Below are positions 8,915-19,150 of a DNA stretch of 64,000 nt, piece by piece. A program made the position numbers and the translations under genes. Position 1 is the stretch's first letter. The number at the start of each line of letters is the position of its first letter. Under the pieces are notes generated by a model that saw nothing but the letters and a program-made list of their open reading frames with translations, had not been told where the DNA came from and ran no database searches. The stretch is from Methanosarcina horonobensis HB-1 = JCM 15518 (GTDB lineage: Archaea; Halobacteriota; Methanosarcinia; Methanosarcinales; Methanosarcinaceae): NCBI RefSeq assembly GCF_000970285.1, contig NZ_CP009516.1, positions 3,947,036 through 4,011,035 of the forward strand. The letters are read 5' to 3'.

Positions 8915-10021
8915 ATGAGATTTGGGGTTCTTGGATCAAATAACATTTATGTTAGAGAAACTACTGCTGAGATTTCTAATTTTTTTCATGTTGATGCAAT
9001 TATTTTAAAAAAGAAAGAGGAAAAATGTAACATTGATTCAGAGAAAAAAATAAATTTAAAGTTTATTGATAGCAAATCTTTGTTTTCGTTATTAAGACTA
9101 CCTTTTGCAATAAAAAAGACCAGTAGACGTGTTGATGGATTTATTGTTCATTACATGAATCTTTATTTTGCATTATTAATTGCATCTAGAATTATAATAA
9201 ACAAACCCATAGCTTATCTATGCTATGGTAGTGATGTTCATGGATCAAAAATTGGAAACTGGTTCGTAAAAAAAGCACTTAAAAATGTTGATTTAATTTT
9301 TGTGGAAGTTCCTTCTCAAAAAGATTATCTGCATAATTTTTTTGGAGTTCCATATGATAAGTTAGAATCTTCCAAGATTGTGTTTCCGGTAGATCCTTCT
9401 TTTAAAAGATATGATGATTCACAAAAGGAAATTATAAGGAAAAAATGGAATTTGGACTCAAAATATGTAATATTTTCCCCTCGTACTGCAGATGGACTTT
9501 ATAATCATCACATTCTGGTTAAAGCAGTAAGCTTCCTTGAGGATGATTTAAAGAAAGATATACAAATCGTAATTACCGGATATACTGGAGCAGGAAATAG
9601 AGATTATCTGAATAGATTAATTGAAATTGGAAAAGAAAATAATGTTTGTATGGTTAATTTGGATAAATTTCTGACACCTCAAGAAATGGCTGAAATTTAT
9701 AATATTTCATCGATTAACGTAAATATTCCGAAACATGACCAATTAGCTAGATCTATAATGGAAGGTTGCCTGTGTGGATGCATACCTTTATTAAATGTAG
9801 AAATACCAGCTTATCATGATTTATTTAAAAATGAAGAAAATTGTGTTTTTGTAGAACCCGAACCAGAAGCTGTTGCTACAAAAATAGAATGGATACTTAA
9901 AAACGGAGATAAATTAGAAGAACATTTTTTTGCAGAGAACATTAAAATATTTTTGAGGTACCAGAACACTAAGCAAATTTATCAATATCTGACAGCAAGA
10001 ATTGAAAAAATAGTCCGTTAA
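8915..10021 (+). CDS. GT-B glycosyltransferase (family 4 type)
   Basis: About 368 residues. The N-terminal half is a Rossmann-like domain starting MRFGVLGSNN, with CYGSDVHGS near residue 100. The C-terminal half has the donor-binding domain with FSPRTADGLYNHH, TGYTGAGN, and a segment around residue 280 (SIMEGCLCGCIPLL) that corresponds to the E-x7-E/GxP region of GT4 enzymes. The gene is visibly more AT-rich than its neighbours (AAA/ATA/TTT codons dominate), which may mean recent transfer. GTG codons at 8906 and 8909 are alternative starts; no site has a clear Shine-Dalgarno. The sugar donor is unknown. Confidence 0.78.
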   Translation: MRFGVLGSNNIYVRETTAEISNFFHVDAIILKKKEEKCNIDSEKKINLKFIDSKSLFSLLRLPFAIKKTSRRVDGFIVHYMNLYFALLIASRIIINKPIAYLCYGSDVHGSKIGNWFVKKALKNVDLIFVEVPSQKDYLHNFFGVPYDKLESSKIVFPVDPSFKRYDDSQKEIIRKKWNLDSKYVIFSPRTADGLYNHHILVKAVSFLEDDLKKDIQIVITGYTGAGNRDYLNRLIEIGKENNVCMVNLDKFLTPQEMAEIYNISSINVNIPKHDQLARSIMEGCLCGCIPLLNVEIPAYHDLFKNEENCVFVEPEPEAVATKIEWILKNGDKLEEHFFAENIKIFLRYQNTKQIYQYLTARIEKIVR

Positions 10022-10135
10022 AAAAGAACTAAACTGAAGTGAAACCCTATACAATAATCTTCGCAATTAATAAGTTTATTTATCTGACATATTAAGTTAT
10101 TTTCCAGGTATTTTCCTATAATAAAGGTGAAAAAA

Positions 10136-11095
10136 ATGAAGATACTAGTAACTGGTGGTGCTGGATTTATCGGATCTCATTTGTGTGAGAAATATACAAA
10201 AAATGGAGATACAGTTTTGTGTTTGGATAACTTCATAAATGGAAGTCTGACAAATATAAGACATCTCCTGAATTATCGAAATTTTAAACTAATAAACGGT
10301 GATATCCAAAACTATGATCTTTTAGAGAAAATAATGAGAGATGTAGACGTCGTATTTCATTTAGCTGCGCAAATTCATGTGGATAGGTCTATTGTTGAAC
10401 CAAAATTGACCTATGATATCAATGTACTGGGGACTCAAAACATCCTTGAAGCCGCCAGAATTCACGACGTAAATAGAGTGATACATGCATCTACAAGTGA
10501 GGTATATGGATCTGCAAAGTATTCTCCAATGGATGAAGATCATCAGCTTCTCGCACCACATCCATACGGAGCTAGCAAAATCGCTGCCGACAGAATGTGT
10601 TATGCTTACATAAACACTTATGGTATGGACATATGTATCGCCAGGCCTTTCAATATATATGGCCCAAGACAGAAAGATTCCGGATACGGCGGTGCAATTT
10701 CGATATTTACAAAAAGGGTTTTGAGTGGTTTACCTCCAATTATTTATGGAGATGGAAATCAAACAAGAGACTATACTTTTGTAGGCGATATTGTTAGAGC
10801 TTATGATTCAATATTAAATCACAGTAATCCAATAAAAGAGCCTGTTAATTTTGGCACAGGTGCAGAGTTCAGGATTGTAGATATCGCAAACAAAATTATT
10901 CAACTTTGTGATAGTGATTTAAAACCGGTTTTCGTTGAGCCCAGACCTGGAGAAGTTCAAAGGCTAATCGCAGATACCACCAGAGCTCAAAAAATACTTG
11001 GATGGAGGGCAGAATACACACTTGAAGAAGGTCTGAAAGAATTCATAAACTGGTACAAAAATTACAAATCAGAAGAATGGGCCAAACCAAGGTGA
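10136..11095 (+). CDS. NAD-dependent epimerase/dehydratase (extended SDR)
   Basis: About 319 residues. The Rossmann GGAGFIGSH motif is at the start. Residues around 120-150 hold the catalytic Ser/Thr (HASTSEVYGS) and YGASK, the YxxxK pair. ARPFNIYGPRQ, GDGNQTRDYTFVGD and a C-terminal RPGEV follow. This is the pattern of UDP-glucose/UDP-GlcNAc 4-epimerases and dTDP-glucose dehydratases. In a methanochondroitin context a UDP-GlcNAc to UDP-GalNAc epimerase would fit, but the sequence alone does not settle it. ATG 10136 has AAAGGTGA just upstream, so it is favoured over GTG 10127. The 3' end overlaps the possible early start of the next gene. Confidence 0.87.
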   Translation: MKILVTGGAGFIGSHLCEKYTKNGDTVLCLDNFINGSLTNIRHLLNYRNFKLINGDIQNYDLLEKIMRDVDVVFHLAAQIHVDRSIVEPKLTYDINVLGTQNILEAARIHDVNRVIHASTSEVYGSAKYSPMDEDHQLLAPHPYGASKIAADRMCYAYINTYGMDICIARPFNIYGPRQKDSGYGGAISIFTKRVLSGLPPIIYGDGNQTRDYTFVGDIVRAYDSILNHSNPIKEPVNFGTGAEFRIVDIANKIIQLCDSDLKPVFVEPRPGEVQRLIADTTRAQKILGWRAEYTLEEGLKEFINWYKNYKSEEWAKPR

Positions 11096-11103
11096 GTAAA
11101 AAC

Positions 11104-12243
11104 ATGAGAACAGAATTTTTGCCATATTGTCAGCCTTCAATTAACGATGAAGAGATTGAAAGCGTGCTGGATTCACTAAGATCTGGATGGCTTACAATGG
11201 GCCCTAAAACAATTGAATTTGAAAACCTAATTGCAAAGTACACCGGAGCAAAACATGCAATTGCTGTAAGCTCCTGTACTGCTGCACTACATTTGTCCCT
11301 TCTTGCATGTGGAATTGGAAAGAATGATGAGGTAATAACCACACCTTATACATTTGCATCAACAGGCAATGTTATTGTACAGGTTGGAGCAAAACCCGTA
11401 TTTGTTGACGTGAGAAAAGATACTTACAACATCGATCCTGAAAAAATAGAGGATGCTATTACCCCTAATACCAAAGCAATAATCCCAGTTCATTTTGCAG
11501 GTCAATCTTGTGATATGCATGAGATAATGAAAATTGCAGAAAAAAACAATCTGTTTGTGATCGAGGATGCAGCACATGCAATTGGCTCAGAATATCACGG
11601 AAAAAAAATCGGATGCATTGGAGATTTCACATGTTTTAGCTTTTACCCTACCAAAAACATGACAACAGGAGAAGGAGGGGCAATAACAACAAATAATGAT
11701 GAATTTGTTGATAAATTGAAAAGTCTGAGACTTCATGGGATAAGTAAAGATGCCTGGAAGAGATATTCAAATCAGGGAAACTGGTATTATGAAATTGAAG
11801 ATTGCGGCTGGAAGTACAATATGACAGATCTCCAGGCTGCATTAGGAATTCCTCAAATTAAAAAATTAGATACTTTTTGTGATATTAGGAAAAAATACGC
11901 TGATATTTATACTAAGAGCCTATGTAGAATTGAGGGAATTATTACTCCATATGAAGATTTAGATGCAAAACATGTTTATCATTTGTATCCCCTGTTACTA
12001 GAAAAATATAACAGAGCCAAATTCATAGAAGAAATGGGTAAAAGAAATATTTCATGCAGTGTGCATTTCATACCTCTCCATCTTCATCCCTTCTATAAAA
12101 ATCAGTTTGGATTCAAAAAAGGAGATTTCCCAAATGCAGAATGGCTTTACGAACGTGAAGTTTCGTTACCTTTATACCCTAAAATGAAGATCGAAGATGT
12201 AAGATCTGTTATCGAGGCGGTTGAGGATATAATATTTTCATGA
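11104..12243 (+). CDS. DegT/DnrJ/EryC1/StrS sugar aminotransferase
   Basis: About 379 residues, a PLP-dependent aminotransferase for nucleotide 3- or 4-keto sugars. Markers are AVSSCTAALHLSL near 60, the EDAAHAIGSEY cofactor-binding segment near 150, and FYPTKNMTTGEGG near 180 with the Schiff-base lysine. ATG 11104 has AAGGTGA at 11089-11095. An upstream in-frame ATG at 11077 lies inside the previous gene. Paired with the epimerase/dehydratase just upstream, it would make an aminosugar nucleotide for the polymer. The keto-sugar substrate is unknown. Confidence 0.88.
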   Translation: MRTEFLPYCQPSINDEEIESVLDSLRSGWLTMGPKTIEFENLIAKYTGAKHAIAVSSCTAALHLSLLACGIGKNDEVITTPYTFASTGNVIVQVGAKPVFVDVRKDTYNIDPEKIEDAITPNTKAIIPVHFAGQSCDMHEIMKIAEKNNLFVIEDAAHAIGSEYHGKKIGCIGDFTCFSFYPTKNMTTGEGGAITTNNDEFVDKLKSLRLHGISKDAWKRYSNQGNWYYEIEDCGWKYNMTDLQAALGIPQIKKLDTFCDIRKKYADIYTKSLCRIEGIITPYEDLDAKHVYHLYPLLLEKYNRAKFIEEMGKRNISCSVHFIPLHLHPFYKNQFGFKKGDFPNAEWLYEREVSLPLYPKMKIEDVRSVIEAVEDIIFS

Positions 12244-12378
12244 ATCTATATACATTATAAGATTCCAGAGAAATTTATTGCTCCGGTGTTAAGCCTTATA
12301 TAAATATCTGTAAATTTTTGGCTTTGTAAAAATCCTCTGTTTATTGTTTATGGATTATTTCAACATCTTGAAGGTAAC

Positions 12379-13692
12379 ATGTTCAACCTGAAACTAAGCA
12401 AAATGATGAAAGATATCCAATGGTCTTTTATCAGTCTTGCTACGACATCTCTCACACACTTTCTTCTTAGAGTCTTACTTGGTAGGGAACTGGGACCCTC
12501 AGGACTTGGCTTATATACATTAGTATTTACCATTTACATGTTTGGCACGCAGTTTGCAACATTTGGAATCAATTCAGCCATGACCAAATACATAGCTGAA
12601 CATAATGAAAACCTGTCAAAAATAAAGGAATTTTTTTCATCCGGCATTATTGGATCCATCGTAAGCGGATCTGTAATGGGGATGCTGCTATATTTCCTCT
12701 CCGGTGTTGTTTCTACATTTATTTTCCATCAACTTGAAATGACAGACCTTTTGAAGCTTACAGCATTCTGCTTCCCCTTTATCGCCATGCAAAAAACTGT
12801 TATTGGAACTTTGAATGGCCTGAGGGAGATGAAATTGTATGCAATTCTTAACATTGCCCAGAGTTTATTGATAATGGTCGTATCTTTTGCTATGGTAGTA
12901 GTTCTTAATATGGGAGTCATAGGTGCAGTACTTGGCTTCGTAATTCCAACAATACTTGTAGGTCTACTCTCTCTTATATTTATCAGAAACTTATTTGTGG
13001 CACCAACAAAACTTATGACTACAGTTTTTAGAGAGATTTCATGGTTCGGATTCTATGTTGTCCTTGCAAACTCCATAGGAATGATCAATACACAAGTTGA
13101 CACCCTGATGATAGGCTATTTCATGAAAGAGACTGATGTCGGGTATTATGCGGTTGCTATCATGCTTGTGCAAGGAATAACATTATTACCTCAAGCAGTA
13201 CAGGCAGTAACAACACCTTCAATCGCAACATATTACGGAAAAGGAGACTTTAACAATATCCAGCGACTCATCAAAAATACTATGTTAAAGGTATCTGCGG
13301 TTATAGGATGTGTTTCACTTGTTCTGGCAATTTTCGGCAGGTTTTTGATTCCTCTTATATTTAAAGAAGAATTTTTGCCTGCTTATTTACCAATGCTTAC
13401 ATTATTAATTGGATATTCTGTCTATGCAGCTTATGCATCTATAGGAGGTTGCCTTGCAAGCGTTGGCAAAGTTCGGATTATTTTCAGGATCGATGCAATA
13501 TGTGCCGGCTTAAACACATTGTTAAATATCATGCTAATACCAAGATTCGGACTCCTTGGAGCTGCAAGCGCCACATCCATAGCATTGATATTTACTGCCT
13601 TGACTAATTTATACTATATCAGGAGATATAGCACAGAAAAAACAAATCAAATTAATAATGATTCCAATAGTCTCAAAAGTAACATAGTTTGA
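12379..13692 (+). CDS. Wzx-type polysaccharide flippase (MOP superfamily)
   Basis: 437 residues with about 12-14 hydrophobic segments and the typical start of the polysaccharide transport family: WSFISLATTSLTHFLLR followed by LLGRELGPSGLGLYTL. It would move lipid-linked repeat units or glycans across the membrane. AAGGTAAC precedes the ATG. It sits between the sugar-nucleotide genes and a large GT-C-like membrane protein, the expected place for the export step. Confidence 0.86.
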   Translation: MFNLKLSKMMKDIQWSFISLATTSLTHFLLRVLLGRELGPSGLGLYTLVFTIYMFGTQFATFGINSAMTKYIAEHNENLSKIKEFFSSGIIGSIVSGSVMGMLLYFLSGVVSTFIFHQLEMTDLLKLTAFCFPFIAMQKTVIGTLNGLREMKLYAILNIAQSLLIMVVSFAMVVVLNMGVIGAVLGFVIPTILVGLLSLIFIRNLFVAPTKLMTTVFREISWFGFYVVLANSIGMINTQVDTLMIGYFMKETDVGYYAVAIMLVQGITLLPQAVQAVTTPSIATYYGKGDFNNIQRLIKNTMLKVSAVIGCVSLVLAIFGRFLIPLIFKEEFLPAYLPMLTLLIGYSVYAAYASIGGCLASVGKVRIIFRIDAICAGLNTLLNIMLIPRFGLLGAASATSIALIFTALTNLYYIRRYSTEKTNQINNDSNSLKSNIV

Positions 13693-13746
13693 GAAAACTT
13701 ATTTCATTTTTTAGACAAATCACTAAAAACATAAGGAGAATATTTA

Positions 13747-15738
13747 ATGTTATTTAAAGAAATAGCGCCGATAATCATATTATTTACCTTAATAGTCTCG
13801 GCGCTAATTGCAATTAGAATTAAAAGATCAAATGTCTCCACTATAGATGGATTGTTTGCCATCTTTGGGGCAGTATTGGGATTATTGGTAACTTTCTTAA
13901 ATTTAATTTACAGCAATAATTATCTAATCACAATCGGGCCTCTTCTTACAATTGCATCCCTTCTATATCTAAGATATAGAACCAGATTACTAGCAGGTGA
14001 CATAGATGTAGACCTTTATCTCAGTAACCGAATATTAAAGATTATCCAAACTGTTTACTGGATTTGCATTTTTGTTGCACTAATAAGTTATTATCAGGCA
14101 GAACCTTATTACCGCCCTCCACTATTCTTTTTCAGTATATCAATAGCTGTAGGCTGTTTAGGAGTGGAGATTCTGTCACGCACCTATGAAGAAAATATCC
14201 AACTCTATACTTTATTCTCCAGGATATTTATAATGTCATTTATCCTGAGATTTAGTGCCTATTTTATATCTCCTTACCCAGTTGGTTCCGATCCATGGGC
14301 GCACTCCGACTTAATAAAAGATATTTCCATCTATGGAACCAGTTATTTACCCCAAATAAATGAATATTATAGCAATTATCCAGTAATGCACCTTTATGCC
14401 TCTATTGCAGGCCTTCTCGGAAATTTGACTACAAAAGGCGCAATTTTTATCATAGGAGCAGTTCTTATATTTAGTACCATTTTTGTATATTTAATTATTA
14501 AAAAAATCACAAACAATGTTCATATTGCTTTATTCTCAATGCTACTTATAAATTTTTCAGATTTCCACATTCAATGGAGCATCCAAGTAATAGCTATGAG
14601 CTTTGGAATTGCTATATACGCGATGACGATTTATCTTTTACTTGAGCAAAGGGAGAAAATAAGCACTCAATATAAAATATTCACGATATTATCTATATGC
14701 ATCCTCATCTGGACCCATACGATATCATCTTTTGTTTTTTTAGTAACAGTGTTTTCGTTATATGTAAGTTCATATATTTATGAGAGCATTTATATAACTA
14801 AAAATTACTATCCCAAGTTATTAGCAAACGCTACCCTTTGCGCATTCACTTTAATAATGTTATCCTACCATTGGATTGACCCAAAATACCCTTTTTTAGA
14901 AGAAGTAATGAGAGGACTTGCCGCTTCATTAGCGCAGGAAGCAGAATTCTTAGGAAGAAACACGATTTCAAACCTGGAAGATTCCTGGTCCTCTATCCTT
15001 GATATTTTTGGTTTTCTCATTCTGATTCTTTTTGGAGTTATTGGAAGCTTGCATAGCCTATCAAAAGAGCATCAAAATAAAACAAAAGTGCGTTTAGTTT
15101 TCACAATTGTTGTACTGTTCGCAATCTTCTTTATATTTCCTGTAATGGGAATCAGGAATATTGTACCGTACAGATGGCCAGCATTTATATACCTTATCTT
15201 GGTTTTATTTTCTGGGATTGGGATCTTCAAATTTGTTAGCATTGTTAGAGGCAAATATCATAAAGTTATTTTTGTCTCTATACTGCTGATAGTATTCTCA
15301 TTTTTCATGATGACGAACTCTTTTACAAACATGGATTCTCCTGTTTATGGAAAGGATCTTAATCAAAACATGATATGGACTGAATCTGAAATAAAAATGT
15401 TTACAGATCTCAATAATTCTTACGATGGTCTTATAATCTCAGATCTTCAAACACGTGAAATGCCATTCCAAACATACATAAAAAGAGATATAGTGACAGA
15501 TTATTTAACAACTCCCAATGGAGATCTAGATTGGGACTATATGGGAGATAAAATGCTAATTTGGAGAAAAAGTAGTTTAGACAGACCTGTACAAGTTAAT
15601 GGATATAAAAATCCCGATATGTTACTCGGGCTTTCGTTTAAAGACAACCTCGATAATAATTATCATAGTGTATATGACAGTGGAAGCGCAAAAGCATATT
15701 CAGGTCTTAGTGCCGAGTTTTGGGACATAAATGAGTGA
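13747..15738 (+). CDS. Large GT-C-like integral membrane protein
   Basis: 663 residues with about 12-14 membrane spans over the first 530 residues and a soluble C-terminal domain of about 130 residues. In the first large external loop (around residue 178) it has VGSDPWAHSDLI, which resembles the acidic loop motif (DPxxH) of STT3/AglB and other polyprenyl-phosphate-dependent GT-C enzymes. I see no WWDYG motif, so it is not a standard oligosaccharyltransferase. A polymerase or lipid-linked sugar transferase for the surface polymer is plausible. ATAAGGAG at 13731-13738 supports the start. It is the last plus-strand gene of the locus. Confidence 0.65.
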   Translation: MLFKEIAPIIILFTLIVSALIAIRIKRSNVSTIDGLFAIFGAVLGLLVTFLNLIYSNNYLITIGPLLTIASLLYLRYRTRLLAGDIDVDLYLSNRILKIIQTVYWICIFVALISYYQAEPYYRPPLFFFSISIAVGCLGVEILSRTYEENIQLYTLFSRIFIMSFILRFSAYFISPYPVGSDPWAHSDLIKDISIYGTSYLPQINEYYSNYPVMHLYASIAGLLGNLTTKGAIFIIGAVLIFSTIFVYLIIKKITNNVHIALFSMLLINFSDFHIQWSIQVIAMSFGIAIYAMTIYLLLEQREKISTQYKIFTILSICILIWTHTISSFVFLVTVFSLYVSSYIYESIYITKNYYPKLLANATLCAFTLIMLSYHWIDPKYPFLEEVMRGLAASLAQEAEFLGRNTISNLEDSWSSILDIFGFLILILFGVIGSLHSLSKEHQNKTKVRLVFTIVVLFAIFFIFPVMGIRNIVPYRWPAFIYLILVLFSGIGIFKFVSIVRGKYHKVIFVSILLIVFSFFMMTNSFTNMDSPVYGKDLNQNMIWTESEIKMFTDLNNSYDGLIISDLQTREMPFQTYIKRDIVTDYLTTPNGDLDWDYMGDKMLIWRKSSLDRPVQVNGYKNPDMLLGLSFKDNLDNNYHSVYDSGSAKAYSGLSAEFWDINE

Positions 15739-15744
15739 TTCCCT

Positions 15745-15821
15745 ATTCTCGGCGTATTAAACTTCAGGCTTTCAATCCTTAAGGGAGTTAGAAACACTGG
15801 CAGTAGAAAATCGCCGAGAAT
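15745..15821. terminator. Inverted repeat between convergent genes
   Basis: ATTCTCGGCG at 15745-15754 pairs perfectly with CGCCGAGAAT at 15812-15821 across a 57-base loop. It lies between the ends of two converging genes and could end transcription from both sides. The long loop makes this uncertain. Confidence 0.4.
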
Positions 15822-15827
15822 TGAGAA

Positions 15828-17105
15828 TTATTCACCGTCGCTGACACTTGTACTTTCTGTAATATTTAGATAGTTTCCGGCACTGTTATTCCATACATTA
15901 TTGGTTTCGAGAGACACAGTGTACATAGATATGTCATAAATATTTATACCGTGACCTGATCCTGAAATCAGTCTTCCGGGTAATGTGTTTGTTACAATGT
16001 TATCTCGTATGATGGTGTTATATGTATATTTCGGCGGTACTAACCAAACATTTTTCATAGAAATTCCGTCATGATAACAGCCATCAATGAAATTATTTTC
16101 AATAGTAGTGTTATTGAAACCCTGTACATTGATACCTCCCCCAAAATAAGTGGATAAGCCCATGTGCTGACCGCATCCGGAAATTATGTTGTGGTGAATA
16201 TATACATTCTGTGCGCCTGAAGGAACCGGGTAAGAGTTGTAGCCGTTTACCAGAATACCAGCCAGATTGGTATTGCTGATGTTGTTGCCATAAATCTCTA
16301 TATCATCCATGGCAGGAACTGAAACCGTTTTCTGAATTTCTACGCCACATCCGCCTGTAGGGATTCCTGAATCAATTTTATTATCATGAATAGAGATATG
16401 ATTGGAATCTGTTATAGTAATTCCATCATTTGTACGAGGGATGAATGTGTTGTTATAGATATTTGCATTAGAGACTTTGGTCAGGTAAACACCGTTGTGG
16501 CAACAGCGATAAAATCTGTTATTATATATGTCTATGTTACCGCTACCTTCTGTATATACTCTGTTAAGCACACGAATTCCATCATTACTGCTATTATGAA
16601 TATACATATCCCTAACAGTAACATTTGTACACCCATCTAAAAGCATCACTGTATAATAATGCTCTCCCCTAGGAACAGGTTGAGCCTGTACATTCCCATC
16701 AATTTCAAATCCTTGAATTGTGATCTCGTGAGCTGACTCTTTTCGAGGTTGTATAATTCCCTTATGTGCAGGCCATCCCGCATCGTCAACGAGCTTGATA
16801 ACTGCATTGGAGTCTCCTTCGAGAATCGTATTGTTGCCTATCAAGAGGGTATCATTAATTACATATGTGAAAGGTCCTTTGAGATGGACAGTTGTATAGT
16901 CAGAGTTCTCTGCCACCAATTCAAGGGCCTGATTTATCTGTATATGATCATCTTTCCCATCGCAGTTAAAGTCACCATCTCCATCCCCTGCAACATAAAC
17001 GGTTCCTACTGCTGGAAAATAAAAGACTGTTATGATATAGATAATTATCAAAAGGATTAAAACTGAAGTGTAGTATTTTGTTTTTGAATTACCACTAATA
17101 CTCAT
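15828..17105 (-). CDS. Disaggregatase-related beta-helix surface protein
   Basis: 425 residues. One N-terminal membrane segment (about 12-32) acts as signal or anchor. It is followed by VYVAGDGDGDFNCDGKDDH and a right-handed parallel beta-helix with many NNTI, YNN and IHDN turns. The sequence closely matches the first 410 residues of the 989-residue protein encoded just upstream on the same strand, but it stops before the end of the helix and lacks the Ig-like and C-terminal repeat modules. This family is named after the Methanosarcina mazei disaggregatase, which breaks the methanochondroitin coat. Binding or lyase activity here is inference. It converges with the polysaccharide locus. Confidence 0.82.
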   Translation of the reverse strand: MSISGNSKTKYYTSVLILLIIIYIITVFYFPAVGTVYVAGDGDGDFNCDGKDDHIQINQALELVAENSDYTTVHLKGPFTYVINDTLLIGNNTILEGDSNAVIKLVDDAGWPAHKGIIQPRKESAHEITIQGFEIDGNVQAQPVPRGEHYYTVMLLDGCTNVTVRDMYIHNSSNDGIRVLNRVYTEGSGNIDIYNNRFYRCCHNGVYLTKVSNANIYNNTFIPRTNDGITITDSNHISIHDNKIDSGIPTGGCGVEIQKTVSVPAMDDIEIYGNNISNTNLAGILVNGYNSYPVPSGAQNVYIHHNIISGCGQHMGLSTYFGGGINVQGFNNTTIENNFIDGCYHDGISMKNVWLVPPKYTYNTIIRDNIVTNTLPGRLISGSGHGINIYDISMYTVSLETNNVWNNSAGNYLNITESTSVSDGE

Positions 17106-17956
17106 TGAGTTTTCCCTCTCGTTTTAGTATCATACCCACTTTAATTCTTTACTTCAAAAAATTTTCGGGTTTACGTTCTTCTGCCAATCCTTAACTTGTA
17201 GCCTTCTCTTAGTTAGTCATATCTGAAATTCTTTTTTATTTATTAATGAAGTAAATAATAGTCACCAAAAAGTACACCTCATTTATAACTGCACTTCAAT
17301 TAAAGCCTTAAAAAACCTTAAGTTTATGAGGGAGACGCACAATTCTCTTGGAACTATGTTTGAGCTTATTCTAAAGCCATTCTTACTCTCGATCATTTAC
17401 TCCCCAGAACCCGCTCCATAATCTGGAACTTAATAAATAATTCGAAGTATAAAATTTAAGATATGAGTTTTAAGTTTTAGGATGGAACTCATTATGTAAG
17501 TTCTGCTTGTTTAATAAGTGAAGATCCAAATGAAAATTGTTACCTAAATATTAAATGTTTTTGATTTGAAGTCTGGAAAACAAATACTTAAGAGAGAAAA
17601 AAATGAGTTTTTCAGAAAATTAATCCCTAATATTAAATCTGTTCACTTGAATCTTTTTCCCTAGAAGATGACTAAATATAGTTTCTAAAGTTTTTTGATA
17701 GATTTTACCAGATATTCGGTGTGAATCCAAATAAAAAAACATGATAGGAAATTATTGATCAAATGTAAGAAACGAGCATACTTCTCTTGTTTTGAGTAAA
17801 CAGAGAAGAATTGTTACAATCATGACATTTAATAGCTTGTCTTTACAAGCAAAAATTAGTTCAAAAAAATTTAACTAAAAAATTAACGCACAGAGAGAGG
17901 TCCTTTCTGTGCGCCTCGTTTTGATTCACTTCTCAATACTTGAGTAACGTAGAAAT
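17106..17956. other. Intergenic spacer between the two beta-helix genes
   Basis: About 850 bp, AT-rich, without a supportable gene. It holds the terminator hairpin of the upstream gene near 17887-17913 and presumably the promoter for the gene ending at 15828. Confidence 0.6.
17865..17913 (-). terminator. Hairpin plus T-tract terminator
   Basis: CGCACAGA at 17887-17894 pairs with TCTGTGCG at 17906-17913, and the stem can extend by about three more pairs. On the minus strand the hairpin is followed by a T-rich run (17865-17886). It lies 44 bases past the stop of the 989-residue surface protein. Confidence 0.7.
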
Positions 17957-19150
17957 TTATTGTTTTAATTTCATATTCAGTACGGGTCTCTGGTTTTCGT
18001 TTTCGACTTCGGAACTGTAAAATGCAATATAGTTGTTGCTCTCACTACGAGCTTTTATCAGAAATCCCGTATTCTCATATTTTCCACTGGTATATTCTTT
18101 TACAAGATCAGTTATGTCAAGCTCGTAATACTTGTTGTCAGGAAGAGTACTGCCTTTAATGGTAAATGTAGCATAAGGAGTGCTACCCTGAGAGACACCG
18201 TTTTTATCATACCAGTCTCCTCCGGCATTAGTCCACGCAACACCATTATTCTTTTTATTCCAGCTTACGTAGCTTGGATTCCAGGCAGAAGCAGGCCTGT
18301 AAACCTCAATCACGGTATCTTCTGGCCTTGAAGTTCCTTCAGGATAGTACCAGAAGAGGGAAAGAGTTGCATTACTGATCTCTGAACCTGCGTGTTCACT
18401 CAGATTAAACCACATAACGTCCCTGTACCTGCCGACACTATTTATGCTTCCCACGTCGATATAAGAATGACTTGGTAAAACTGTATCAGGGGAAGCTTCT
18501 CTAAGGCGGTTATCGTTTACACTATTAAGAGTTACATTTACAATGTTTGCAGGTACAGTCACTGAAGACGCTTTCTTTGTTATGTTAAGCTTTGGCTTCT
18601 GGTTTTCACTTTCTGCTTCAGAACTGTAGAATGCAATATAGTTGTTGTTTTCACTACGGGCTTTTATAAAGAAACCTGTGTTTGCATACTTACCACTGGT
18701 ATACTCTTTTACTAGATCAGTTACATTCAGCTGGTAATACTTGTTGTCAGGAAGGGTACTGCCTTTAATGGTAAATGTAGCATAAGGAGTGCTACCCTGA
18801 GAGACACCGTTTTTATCGTACCAGTCTCCTCCGGCATTAGTCCATGCAACACCGTTATTCTTTTTATTCCAGCTTACATAATTTGGATTCCATGTTGAAG
18901 CTGGCCTGTAAATCTCTATTATAGTGTCCTGGGATCTTGAAGTTCCTTCAGGATAGTACCAGTAGAGGGAAAGAGTTGCGCTACTGATCTCTGAACCTGC
19001 ATACTCACTCACGTTAAACCACATAACATCCCTGTATCTGCCGACATCGCTTAAGCTTCCCACATCAATATAAGGATTGCTCGGTAAAACAGTTTCAGGG
19101 GAAGCTTCCCTGAGACGGTTATCATGCATTTCGTTCAGGGACATAGTGCT
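17957..19150 (-). repeat. Two copies of a ~609-bp coding module
   Basis: The two C-terminal disaggregatase-related modules repeat at the DNA level with a period of about 609 bases. The stretch near 18133-18300 and its partner near 18742-18910 differ at only a few, mostly silent, positions, while the flanks are more diverged. This points to recent duplication or gene conversion. Confidence 0.85.
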
